A stretch of DNA of 12,851 nt from Candidatus Saccharimonadales bacterium (GTDB taxonomy: Bacteria > Patescibacteriota > Saccharimonadia > Saccharimonadales > Saccharimonadaceae), in contig JASLCP010000064.1 in the NCBI GenBank assembly GCA_030151825.1, positions 1 through 12,851 on the forward strand, given 5' to 3'. Both the position numbers and the translations under genes were made by a program. Each line of letters opens with the position of its first letter. Positions within the stretch are counted from its first letter, which is position 1. Below the pieces are notes generated by a model. It saw only the letters and a program-made list of their open reading frames with translations, did not search any database and was not told the origin of the DNA. This document shows, piece after piece, positions 6,541 to 12,851 of this stretch.

Positions 6541-6920
6541 TACGCGCCGAACCTCATCACCATCAAGATGATACCCACGACAGGTAACACCGGAACAATC
6601 GCCCAAACGACCAGTGCGCCGATAGCGACCACGGTATTGAATGCGATTGCAACCAGCCCAAACAACAAGATCACTAATCGAATGATCGCGCCCAATACCC
6701 GTGATATCAAATTGTCAGCAAATGCCCGCAGTTTTCTATCGAGTGAACCATCGACTTTGCCGGTGCTGTCCTGCCGAAACGGCTGAAATAGTGTCTTGAG
6801 AAGTAGGTCAATCGAAAAATAATCGATCACTCCCTCAAGTTTTATCATCATCAGTCGAGCACGCTGTCGCCAACCGTCACTGTACCACCACTTAAAGAAA
6901 CTGATAAAAAGCATAGTCAT
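6540..6920 (-). CDS. Small membrane protein co-transcribed with the Clp-like ATPase
   Basis: This 126-residue protein starts at ATG 6920 (an in-frame ATG at 6914 is also possible). It has an N-terminal hydrophobic/aromatic patch (MLFISFFKWWY), a charged middle with an FQPFRQD element and two strong hydrophobic segments near 74-96 and 100-122. The stop TAA overlaps the ATG of the Clp-like gene by one base, a classic coupling arrangement. The two proteins probably work together at the membrane, for instance with this one as anchor, adaptor or substrate. I do not recognise a characterised family and assign no function. Confidence 0.8.
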   Translation of the reverse strand: MTMLFISFFKWWYSDGWRQRARLMMIKLEGVIDYFSIDLLLKTLFQPFRQDSTGKVDGSLDRKLRAFADNLISRVLGAIIRLVILLFGLVAIAFNTVVAIGALVVWAIVPVLPVVGIILMVMRFGA

Positions 6921-6943
6921 ATTGTACCATTAACGCTTACGGT

Positions 6944-6949
6944 ATTATA
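6944..6949 (-). promoter_or_regulatory. -10 box (TATAAT) of the membrane-protein/Clp operon
   Basis: A perfect TATAAT on the minus strand lies 23 bases before the ATG at 6920. It predicts a start near 6937 and a leader of about 17 bases. No good -35 is seen; that region overlaps the oppositely directed murT promoter. Confidence 0.5.
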
Positions 6950-6966
6950 GAGGTTCTGTGGCAAAA

Positions 6967-6975
6967 TGATATACT
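6967..6975 (+). promoter_or_regulatory. Extended -10 (TGATATACT) of murT-gatD
   Basis: TG-A-TATACT fits the extended -10 pattern TGnTATAAT and needs no strong -35. It ends only nine bases before the ATG at 6985, so the transcript should begin almost at the start codon. The purine-rich AGAGAGAAG that looks like a Shine-Dalgarno would then lie mostly outside the mRNA. Confidence 0.5.
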
Positions 6976-6984
6976 AGAGAGAAG

Positions 6985-8259
6985 ATGTCAAAACCTTACA
7001 CCGTTCTACTTGGCAAAACCGTTCGCTATATCGCACGTCTGCGCGGTGGTGGCTCAGCGCTGCCTGGGCTGTTTGTCGAACGTATTGACCCATCATTCGT
7101 CAAAGAAACGCTCGCAACGTTGCCGCACGGCGTCGTACTAGTCAGTGGCACTAACGGCAAAACAACTACGACAAAAATGGTGGTCGAATTACTTGAAAGC
7201 CAAGGACTTCGCGTGTTTACTAATCGTACTGGCAGTAACTTCGTGCGTGGCGTGGCTGCCGCATTACTCGGCGAGGTATCGAGCGATGGTAGTCTTGATG
7301 CCGATATTGCCGTGCTCGAACTCGACGAAGCGCACGCGGTTCATTTTGTAGCCAAGATTCAACCAAAATATAGCCTGCTATTAAATGTGATGCGTGATCA
7401 GCTTGATCGCTTTGGTGAAATCGACACTACCGCCGGTATGCTTAACACCATCGCTAAGGCAACAACCGATGGAGTCGTACTTAACCGTGAAGACCCCCGA
7501 ATCGCCACTATCGCATCGACGCTACCGACAGATATTACTGTGCGTTATTTTGGGCTTGGCGATGACCTGCGCGCGACGTTTCCTAGCGATGACGACCTCC
7601 ACAGTACCGCAGCCGTCACTCCTCAGTCGCTCCCCGCTGACGTGACGTTTACTGCGTTTGACGACCACGCAGCAACCTTCCTCATGGACAACAAAACGGT
7701 CACGACACCACTGAAACTACAGGGAATTTACAATACCTATAATGCGGCAGCGGCGCTGGCTTTTGTGCGCATGATTGTCGGCGATAACATTGATCAACCG
7801 GCGCTCCTGACAGCACTCGCAGCGATCGAACCAGCCTTCGGACGCGGCGAAACAATTATTGTTAACGGCCAGCCGCTTGAACTTGTCCTTGTCAAAAACC
7901 CCAGCGGTTTTCGCTTAGGTCTACAGTCATTTTCTCCTACATCATACGCAACAATGATTGCCATTAACGATAACTATGCTGACGGACGCGATATGAGTTG
8001 GCTATGGGATGTTGATTTTGATAGTTTGCGCCAAACAGGTGTCGCTGAGATCAGCGGAGTCCGTGCGTACGATATAGCACTACGAATGCAATATAGCGAT
8101 GTTGCCGTCTCACACATTGATGTCAGCCTCAGCCGAGCACTCGCTCACTTTATCAACGCAAACAGCAGCAAGCCAAAGCGCATTTATTGCACCTATACCG
8201 CCATGCTCGCTCTTCGCAAAGAGTTGGCAAAAATAACTACTGTCGAGGCCGTATCATGA
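6985..8259 (+). CDS. murT: MurT, Mur-ligase subunit of lipid II isoglutaminyl synthase (zinc-ribbon-less)
   Basis: MurT with GatD amidates the alpha-carboxyl of D-Glu in the lipid II stem peptide to D-isoglutamine, using ATP and glutamine at the cytoplasmic membrane. The 424-residue protein has the Mur-ligase P-loop GTNGKTT (55-61), ELDEAH (112-117), an LNRED (167-171) nucleotide-loop motif, and a DUF1727 C-terminal domain. The latter includes FGRGE (285-289), LVKNPSGF (302-309) and NDNYADGRDMSWLWDVDF (328-345). S. aureus and S. pneumoniae MurT carry a Cys4 zinc ribbon in the central domain. Here the matching region (about 188-245) has no cysteine, and the whole protein has only one (C402). 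The TGA stop overlaps the gatD start as ATGA, so the subunits are translationally coupled. Confidence 0.93.
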   Translation: MSKPYTVLLGKTVRYIARLRGGGSALPGLFVERIDPSFVKETLATLPHGVVLVSGTNGKTTTTKMVVELLESQGLRVFTNRTGSNFVRGVAAALLGEVSSDGSLDADIAVLELDEAHAVHFVAKIQPKYSLLLNVMRDQLDRFGEIDTTAGMLNTIAKATTDGVVLNREDPRIATIASTLPTDITVRYFGLGDDLRATFPSDDDLHSTAAVTPQSLPADVTFTAFDDHAATFLMDNKTVTTPLKLQGIYNTYNAAAALAFVRMIVGDNIDQPALLTALAAIEPAFGRGETIIVNGQPLELVLVKNPSGFRLGLQSFSPTSYATMIAINDNYADGRDMSWLWDVDFDSLRQTGVAEISGVRAYDIALRMQYSDVAVSHIDVSLSRALAHFINANSSKPKRIYCTYTAMLALRKELAKITTVEAVS

Positions 8260-8981
8260 CAGAATTGCGTCCCATACGGCTACTTCATTTGTACCCTCGC
8301 GATATGAATATTTATGGTGACCTGGGCAATATTCTGGTGATTGCCAAGCGTCTGGAATGGCACGGGTATACCGTCGAAGTCATCGACTACAATCCCGGTG
8401 ATACGTTCCCAGATGACGTTGACATTGTTATTGGGGGCGGCGGTCAGGATAGCGGACAAGAACGAATCCAGGACGACCTTTTGAAGATCAAGGACAGGCT
8501 ACAGATACTCGCCGACAATAATGTCCCGATGTTACTGATTTGCGGTCTCTATCAATTATTTGGTACATCGTTTACCACCGGAGAAGGCGTCGTCATTCAT
8601 GGCGCCGGTATCCTCGATATCGAGACCATCGCCGGACCCGAGCGATTGATTGGCAATATCGTCACACACTCGGATCAATTTGGCGACATTATCGGCTATG
8701 AAAACCACAGTGGCCAGACGTTTCTAGGACCAAAAGCCAAGCCTTTTGCGACATTGCTAAAAGGTGCCGGTAACAACGGTCAAGATGATACCGAGGGCGC
8801 GCGCTACCGCAATGTGATTGGCAGCTACCTACACGGATCGTTACTCCCAAAGAACCCTGCCGTTGCTGATTTTTTGATCGAGCAAGCAGCAGTCAATGCG
8901 TTTGGCGAGTTTATGCCAACCGTTGTTGATGATCGTTTTGCAAAACTTGCCCGCGAACACGCACTTAAGCGACCGCGATAG
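8256..8981 (+). CDS. gatD: GatD, glutaminase subunit of lipid II isoglutaminyl synthase
   Basis: From ATG 8256 the protein has 241 residues and is a class I (triad) glutamine amidotransferase of the GatD/CobB-CobQ type. It releases ammonia from glutamine for MurT. The nucleophile is C96 in LLICGLYQLFG and the catalytic histidine is H193 in SYLHGSLLPKNP. The N-terminal HLYPRDMNIYGDLGN and the VIGGGGQDSGQE loop are typical of the family. An earlier in-frame ATG at 8187 lies inside murT and would add 23 unrelated residues; the ATGA overlap supports 8256. The gene ends 14 bases before the convergent peroxiredoxin gene, with no terminator hairpin visible. Confidence 0.94.
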   Translation: MTELRPIRLLHLYPRDMNIYGDLGNILVIAKRLEWHGYTVEVIDYNPGDTFPDDVDIVIGGGGQDSGQERIQDDLLKIKDRLQILADNNVPMLLICGLYQLFGTSFTTGEGVVIHGAGILDIETIAGPERLIGNIVTHSDQFGDIIGYENHSGQTFLGPKAKPFATLLKGAGNNGQDDTEGARYRNVIGSYLHGSLLPKNPAVADFLIEQAAVNAFGEFMPTVVDDRFAKLAREHALKRPR

Positions 8982-8995
8982 AACCCCTCGGCTAC

Positions 8996-9466
8996 CTACG
9001 CCTCTTGTTGAAGTTTTTTGAGCTCTTTAACAACTTGGCTACCGTGGCCCAGCGGTGTCACGCGGCCGTATACTTTACGAACAGTACCTTTTGGGTCGAT
9101 AATAAATGTTCGGCGCAAAATACCTTCCATGCCAAATTGTTTTTTACCCCACGCGCCATAGGCATTGATCACTTCGGCCTCAGGGTCACTCAATAACGTA
9201 AAGTTGAGGTTATGCTTTGCCTTGAATTTTTCATGACTGGCGGCATCGTCTTTACTCACGCCAATCACTTCGGCACCAAGTGCCGTCAAATCATCACGTG
9301 CATCGCGCATCGCGCAAGCCTCAATCGTACAGCCTGGCGTATCATCTTTGGGATAAAAATAGAGTACCACCCACTTTCCCGCATAATCAGCCAGGCTATG
9401 CTTGACGCCGTCAGAGTCAAACAGACTAAAGATCGGTGCTGGATAGGGGGGTTGTTTCATTGCCAT
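8996..9466 (-). CDS. bcp: Thioredoxin-dependent peroxiredoxin, Bcp/PrxQ type
   Basis: This 156-residue protein has the thioredoxin-like peroxiredoxin fold. The active-site region YFYPKDDTPGCTIEAC holds peroxidatic C46 and, five residues on, C51, the resolving cysteine of alpha-type PrxQ. It reduces hydrogen peroxide and alkyl hydroperoxides in the cytoplasm using thioredoxin-like donors. Length and motifs match the family. ATG 9466 lies seven bases after a perfect TATAAT, so the mRNA is probably leaderless and starts at this codon. The in-frame ATG at 9460 is the only close alternative. Confidence 0.95.
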   Translation of the reverse strand: MAMKQPPYPAPIFSLFDSDGVKHSLADYAGKWVVLYFYPKDDTPGCTIEACAMRDARDDLTALGAEVIGVSKDDAASHEKFKAKHNLNFTLLSDPEAEVINAYGAWGKKQFGMEGILRRTFIIDPKGTVRKVYGRVTPLGHGSQVVKELKKLQQEA

Positions 9467-9472
9467 ATATCT

Positions 9473-9502
9473 ATTATAGCACTTTCATTCCTCCCATGTC
9501 GC
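9473..9502 (-). promoter_or_regulatory. bcp promoter (GCGACA - 18 - TATAAT), leaderless
   Basis: On the minus strand, -35 GCGACA (9497-9502, four of six consensus bases) and perfect -10 TATAAT (9473-9478) are separated by 18 bases. The predicted transcription start coincides with the A of the bcp ATG at 9466. The -35 overlaps a dyad at 9500-9513. Confidence 0.6.
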
Positions 9503-9513
9503 TGAAGTCAGCG
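9500..9513. repeat. 14-base dyad CGCTGA-AG-TCAGCG between divergent promoters
   Basis: Perfect 6-base arms flank two bases, overlapping the bcp -35 and lying about 20 bases upstream of the -10 of the divergent gene. The position suits an operator acting on both promoters. A TTCATTC direct repeat (9484-9490 and 9514-9520), 30 bases apart, brackets it. Function is inferred from location only. Confidence 0.35.
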
Positions 9514-9531
9514 TTCATTCAGATAAGTCTG

Positions 9532-9537
9532 TATAAT
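9532..9537 (+). promoter_or_regulatory. -10 box (TATAAT) of the acyltransferase-like gene
   Basis: A perfect TATAAT ends eight bases before the GTG at 9546, predicting a leaderless or near-leaderless transcript. No convincing -35 is visible at the usual distance. Confidence 0.5.
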
Positions 9538-9545
9538 AGGGCATA

Positions 9546-10670
9546 GTGGCTACGCCAAAAAAGATTTCTCGAATCCTGACCTTCGATATTATGCGTGGGT
9601 TTTTCTTGATTGCCATTGTCATTGATCACCTGTATTTTTTCCCCAATTTACTCGACTGGTGGGGAATGCGTGGGATGTTGCTTGTCACAACCGCCGAAGG
9701 ATTTTTCATGGTATCGGGTACCGTCCTTGGTATCGTACGGGGTGCAAAATTAATCGATCGCCCATTTAAGGAGGTAGCACATATCGTACTTAAGCGCGCA
9801 TGGACACTCTACCTCACTCATATCGTCCTCGTGATCGCCTTCACACTCATTGCATGGTGGTTCTTTAACGACAATCCAAACATCAAATGGGGTATTATGA
9901 CCGATCACTCTATCTGGCAACTCATCTGGCAAACGGTAACGCTACAATATATCTACGGTTGGGCCGATTATCTCCGTTACTACGCTATTTTCATTGCTAT
10001 CAGCCCTCTCGCCTTTTGGCTGCTCCGAAAGGGCAGGTGGTATATTGTCCTCCTCGTCAGCTATATCATCTGGTTCTTGTCTCCGATCGACCGGCACGCG
10101 ATGGATTGGTCAACAATCGAGCTCCTTCAGCCAATACCCTGGCAAGCGGTATTCTTTACAGGACTAGTCATTGGATTTCATTGGCCACAAATTACCGATG
10201 TATTTATTCGTCACCGAAAAACACTCGTCCGTTACGTTGTCATCCCGCTCATGGTTATCAGTATCTGTCTATTCGCCTGGAACGTCTTCTCGGTCTTTGC
10301 CAAGGAATTCGTTGATACTGCCTGGACGAGGCAACTCAGCGCCGAGGCCTATTCGCTCCGCATGAACGAATTCCACAAAGAAAGTCTCCCACTCAACCGT
10401 TTCTTATTATTCATGCTATGGTTTTGGACGGCATTCTTGCTTGTGCAGCGATTTGAGGCATTCGTACTCAAATATGCCGGCTGGCTGCTCGTGCCGTTTG
10501 GCACCAACTCACTATACGTCTATACACTACACGCCGTCATTTTGTTTTTTGTTCATATTTATATTAGCAGCAGTAGCGTGTATCAGAATTTTATTATCAC
10601 CGTGGCGATTATCTCCCTTATCTATTTCGCAATTCGCGCAAAGTTCCTGATGAAGATTATTCCGCGCTAA
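9546..10670 (+). CDS. OpgC / acyltransferase-3-like polytopic membrane protein
   Basis: This 374-residue protein has about ten TM segments. The N-terminus has FDIMRGFF (D14, R17, G18) and IVIDHLYFF (D27, H28). A TAEGFFMVSGTVLGI segment follows, and a histidine lies in LYVYTLH near the C-terminus. This pattern belongs to the OpgC/DUF1624-like branch of membrane acyltransferases, which move acyl groups from a cytoplasmic donor to envelope glycans. The substrate here is unknown; a cell-surface polysaccharide would fit the adjacent glycosyltransferase and gtrA genes. Translation starts at GTG, since the next in-frame ATG (codon 16) would delete the conserved FDxxRG motif. It converges on the glycosyltransferase gene with a 14-base 3' overlap. 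Confidence 0.75.
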   Translation: MATPKKISRILTFDIMRGFFLIAIVIDHLYFFPNLLDWWGMRGMLLVTTAEGFFMVSGTVLGIVRGAKLIDRPFKEVAHIVLKRAWTLYLTHIVLVIAFTLIAWWFFNDNPNIKWGIMTDHSIWQLIWQTVTLQYIYGWADYLRYYAIFIAISPLAFWLLRKGRWYIVLLVSYIIWFLSPIDRHAMDWSTIELLQPIPWQAVFFTGLVIGFHWPQITDVFIRHRKTLVRYVVIPLMVISICLFAWNVFSVFAKEFVDTAWTRQLSAEAYSLRMNEFHKESLPLNRFLLFMLWFWTAFLLVQRFEAFVLKYAGWLLVPFGTNSLYVYTLHAVILFFVHIYISSSSVYQNFIITVAIISLIYFAIRAKFLMKIIPR

Positions 10671-12222
10671 CGCGAATGGCCCGAAGAAGCGGCGTGCCCG
10701 TACGCGAGTCATTGATAGTGATTGTATCTAACACTTTCCAATTATCTCGTGGTGGGCGAACCTGTCCGCCGCCATTGATATTTGCCACCAGCCAAAACGA
10801 TGAATGATGCGCTGCAAACGTGGTGATATCCATAATCTTGTGGTCGCTATTTTCCTGCAGCATACGCAGCGAACCATACTCGTAAGTCGTTGATTCGTCC
10901 ATAAAGTAAATCGGTGACTGTGGGCGTTCGTAAATGACCGATTCATAAAATACCCATGGTGTCGCTGCGACAATTGGTACGTCGGTCGGCGTGTCAGTAC
11001 GGATGCGTTCAATCATTTGGCGAGCATTGTTAGACTGATGCGTAAAGAAATTGTAGTTACCAATCACTGATTGGTTATAAATACCGACGCTCATCATCAC
11101 GACAATGATCGCGCTCGCAATCACCACAAGCCTGAGACGAACAACCGACAGCATCTCTACCATACTCACACCAATCAGCAGTGCCAAAAACAAAACTGAG
11201 ACAATCAAATATCGGTCAACAAATGCCGAACGCAGTGGCGGCATCGACAATACGAGTAGTAGCAACACGGGCACACACACCATACACATCAGCAACATAT
11301 AGTTGTCTCGCGCCTTGCCTTCAAGTCGCCGAATAGTCACAATAACAACACCGACAATCACAACAACTATCGCATAAAACGCCAGTGCTGACCATGATGT
11401 CACTCCACTATGATCCGAGAACAACAAGAAATGAGTCAAAAAGTCAGGCACCGTCATTGACGTAACCGCAGGAATCCAAAAACCATTCCCTTGTACATCA
11501 GCAAACTGCCGAACCATCCACGGTAGCCATGGTAAAAAGATACCGATTGCGACAACATGTGCCACCACCCAATTACGCGTAAAGAATCGCTTTTTGAACT
11601 CGCCCTTCTTTTGCTGACGAATAACGTATGCACGCCATGCCCAATGTGACAGCCACGCCAGTGCCGCAAAATATTGCGTCAACATACCCAGCGCCAATAA
11701 CACTCCGTACACGATCCACGGTGAGCGTCGTTTTGCCTGCTGCGCATATACCAACACGTATGTCGCCGCAACAATAATTGCTGTGAGTAGTGTATACATT
11801 CGCGCTTCTTGGCTATACCTAATGAATACCGGCGATAGCACCAAGAAGATGAGTGATACGTACGCTGCTTTTCGTCCAAATAGTTTCAATGCCAACATAA
11901 ACATACCGATAATCGTTACGGCACCAAAGAAAACACTAAAGCTACGAATACCTAATTCAGTGTTACCAAACACAAGCGACCACGCCTTAAGTAGCCAATA
12001 ATACAGCGGCGGATGCACATCAAAGGCCGTATACCGTGTCAAATCAAAGAAATTAAAACGAATCAAGTACGACCCAAACGCCTCGTCGAACCAAATCGAA
12101 AATTTTGTGACAGTACTCGCTGCAATCGTGACAAATACCACCAAGCCTATCATTAACACTCCCCCATCACGCAACGTCAGGTGTGGCAAAAATGTCCGGC
12201 TCTTACGTATTCGATTCAACAT
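10657..12222 (-). CDS. GT-C fold membrane glycosyltransferase (GT39/ArnT-like, PMT_2)
   Basis: This 521-residue integral membrane protein has about ten TM segments. Near the N-terminus FSIWFDEAFG holds the Asp-Glu pair (D46, E47) of the first extracytoplasmic loop, the usual catalytic/metal site of GT-C enzymes. FDVHPPLYYWLL (68-78) and YSQEARMYTLL (136-146) are signatures of the dolichyl/undecaprenyl-phosphate-sugar mannosyltransferase superfamily. Such enzymes transfer a sugar from a polyprenyl-phosphate carrier to lipid, protein or glycan acceptors outside the membrane; the acceptor is unknown. A good Shine-Dalgarno (AGGA, 12230-12233) lies seven bases before ATG 12222, inside gtrA. The two genes overlap by 20 bases and form an operon. 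Confidence 0.88.
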   Translation of the reverse strand: MLNRIRKSRTFLPHLTLRDGGVLMIGLVVFVTIAASTVTKFSIWFDEAFGSYLIRFNFFDLTRYTAFDVHPPLYYWLLKAWSLVFGNTELGIRSFSVFFGAVTIIGMFMLALKLFGRKAAYVSLIFLVLSPVFIRYSQEARMYTLLTAIIVAATYVLVYAQQAKRRSPWIVYGVLLALGMLTQYFAALAWLSHWAWRAYVIRQQKKGEFKKRFFTRNWVVAHVVAIGIFLPWLPWMVRQFADVQGNGFWIPAVTSMTVPDFLTHFLLFSDHSGVTSWSALAFYAIVVVIVGVVIVTIRRLEGKARDNYMLLMCMVCVPVLLLLVLSMPPLRSAFVDRYLIVSVLFLALLIGVSMVEMLSVVRLRLVVIASAIIVVMMSVGIYNQSVIGNYNFFTHQSNNARQMIERIRTDTPTDVPIVAATPWVFYESVIYERPQSPIYFMDESTTYEYGSLRMLQENSDHKIMDITTFAAHHSSFWLVANINGGGQVRPPRDNWKVLDTITINDSRTGTPLLRAIRVSAE

Positions 12223-12703
12223 TAGATTGTCCTACTTTCTTTTTTGAACTACGAAACACTAACTTGTTATATCCAACATAATTCCAAATAAACCCGACGC
12301 TAATGCCACACAGCTTGGCAAGATTCAGCAAAATCGCATCGTGCCACGGTGTCATTTGGTGAAGTATCTGAAACGACGCAAACATCACGCTACTTTGGAC
12401 AATCCAAATCGATGTCAGCGATACTGCAAAAAATAGCGCTAATTGCCGTGCTATAGCCCCTTCGCTCGCGCGAAACACGACTCGTCGGTTAAGCCCAAAA
12501 CTCGTCAGCATCGCGGATGTCGTTGACACAATGTTCGCTGGTACAATCGGCACTGCGAATACGCTCGCTAGAATATTTAATACAATAAAGTCGACTAACG
12601 TATTGATTACACCAACAAATCCAAACCGAACTTGCTTGCTATTTGTAGCATATTTTGTGCGGTGACGAACATGGTGAGCCGCTCGTTTAAGGTTTTCTTT
12701 CAT
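12203..12703 (-). CDS. GtrA family small membrane protein (polyprenyl-phosphate sugar flippase-like)
   Basis: This 166-residue protein starts with a basic cytoplasmic tail of about 25 residues. The GtrA motif VRFGFVGVINTLVDFIVLN follows, then four TM segments and the N-R-x-x-x-F pair typical of the family (FGLNRRVVFR and YNKLVFR). GtrA proteins are thought to flip undecaprenyl-phosphate-linked sugars or otherwise aid their delivery to GT-C enzymes, which suits the overlapping downstream glycosyltransferase. The C-terminal hydrophilic tail (about 152-166) is encoded largely by the overlap with that gene. AAGGG (12708-12712) precedes the ATG by four bases. Confidence 0.88.
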   Translation of the reverse strand: MKENLKRAAHHVRHRTKYATNSKQVRFGFVGVINTLVDFIVLNILASVFAVPIVPANIVSTTSAMLTSFGLNRRVVFRASEGAIARQLALFFAVSLTSIWIVQSSVMFASFQILHQMTPWHDAILLNLAKLCGISVGFIWNYVGYNKLVFRSSKKKVGQSNVESNT

Positions 12704-12713
12704 GTCTCCCTTT

Positions 12714-12722
12714 AGTATAGCA
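12714..12722 (-). promoter_or_regulatory. Extended -10 (TGCTATACT) of the gtrA operon
   Basis: On the minus strand TG-C-TATACT fits the extended -10 pattern and ends ten bases before ATG 12703. The predicted leader is only about four bases, which would leave the AAGGG motif upstream of the mRNA unless transcription starts earlier. Confidence 0.45.
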
Positions 12723-12742
12723 AGGCTTATCGTAAATACTAC

Positions 12743-12771
12743 TGGAAATACTGTGACAAATACAGTATAAT
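12743..12771 (+). promoter_or_regulatory. tRNA-Pro promoter (TGGAAA - 17 - TATAAT)
   Basis: -35 TGGAAA (12743-12748, four of six) and perfect -10 TATAAT (12766-12771) are 17 bases apart. Transcription should start near 12778, about 16 bases before the mature tRNA. A dyad TACTGT-N7-ACAGTA (12749-12767) covers the spacer and the start of the -10. Confidence 0.6.
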
Positions 12772-12793
12772 CGACAAAGTAAACAACACCTAT

Positions 12794-12851
12794 CGGGGTG
12801 TGGCGCAGTTGATAGCGCGCTCGGTTTGGGACCGAGAGGTCGAAGGTTTGA
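12794..12851 (+). tRNA. tRNA-Pro (UGG anticodon), 3' end outside window
   Basis: The acceptor 5' strand CGGGGTG (12794-12800) begins with the C typical of bacterial tRNA-Pro. The D arm is GCGC/GCGC (12803-12806, 12815-12818). The anticodon stem CTCGG/CCGAG (12820-12824, 12832-12836) encloses loop TTTGGGA with anticodon TGG at 12827-12829. The T arm begins GAAGG with loop TTTGA, and the window ends there. Two normally invariant positions differ: residue 19 is A instead of G, and residue 56 is T instead of C. The two form a tertiary pair in the elbow, so the change is compensatory. Confidence 0.93.

Noticed and set aside
6541..6606. ATG 6606 as start of the Clp-like gene
   Set aside because: It would overlap the upstream membrane-protein gene by 67 bases and add polar residues with no family similarity; the TAATG junction at 6540 is the natural start.
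8187..8255. ATG 8187 as gatD start
   Set aside because: It is inside murT; the ATGA overlap at 8256-8259 and the family N-terminus support 8256.
8257..8259. Possible TGA recoding as in Absconditabacteria/Gracilibacteria
   Set aside because: murT and the kinase end naturally at TGA, with the next gene overlapping, and no gene here needs TGA read as an amino acid.
8982..8995. Terminator between gatD and bcp
   Set aside because: The 14-base gap has no stable hairpin or T-run on either strand.

Overview
The window looks like chromosomal DNA from a Candidatus Saccharibacteria (TM7, Patescibacteria/CPR) relative. This is an inference from content: a MurT/GatD pair without a zinc ribbon, a membrane-anchored Clp-type AAA+ ATPase with a small membrane partner, very tight and overlapping genes, and several promoters almost touching the start codon. 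TGA is a normal stop here (histidine kinase and murT both end with it), which argues against the TGA=Gly lineages Absconditabacteria/Gracilibacteria. I see no IS element, CRISPR array, rRNA or frameshift.

Layout. 2-196 (+) is the end of a probable 2H phosphoesterase. 197-476 is AT-rich and non-coding, with a dyad just upstream of a TATAAG box. 477-4102 (+) is a four-gene cassette: OmpR-type response regulator, an easily missed 36-codon gene (1185-1295), a six-TM histidine kinase (1312-2781) and a class I isoprenyl-synthase-like enzyme (2756-4102). 4099-6920 (-) is a two-gene unit: a small membrane protein followed by a membrane-anchored double-AAA+ Clp-like protein with degenerate pore loops. 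6985-8981 (+) is murT-gatD, the peptidoglycan glutamate amidation pair. 8996-9466 (-) is a Bcp/PrxQ peroxiredoxin. 9546-10670 (+) is an OpgC/acyltransferase-3-like membrane protein. 10657-12703 (-) is gtrA plus a GT-C glycosyltransferase. The window ends inside a tRNA-Pro(UGG), 12794-12851 (+).

Main result. The 477-4102 cassette has the parts list of the Bacillus ComQXPA quorum-sensing system: a sensor kinase with a polytopic membrane domain, a response regulator, a DDxxD/NDxxxD isoprenyl transferase (ComQ role) and a tiny gene with a strong Shine-Dalgarno whose product ends in Pro-Trp-Leu-Asp. Its Trp is third from the C-terminus and followed by a small/aliphatic residue and Asp, as in B. 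subtilis 168 ComX (Trp-Gly-Asp), where that Trp is isoprenylated. Gene order (A-X-P-Q) and regulator class (OmpR rather than NarL) differ from Bacillus, so if real it would be a distinct or convergent isoprenyl-peptide signalling system in CPR bacteria. The peptide and prenylation are inferred, not shown.

Secondary points: the Clp-like ATPase lacks aromatic residues in both pore loops and the D1 Walker B glutamate; MurT has lost the Cys4 zinc ribbon; the tRNA-Pro shows paired changes at the normally invariant G19-C56 elbow (A19-U56); several genes appear to have leaderless or nearly leaderless transcripts.
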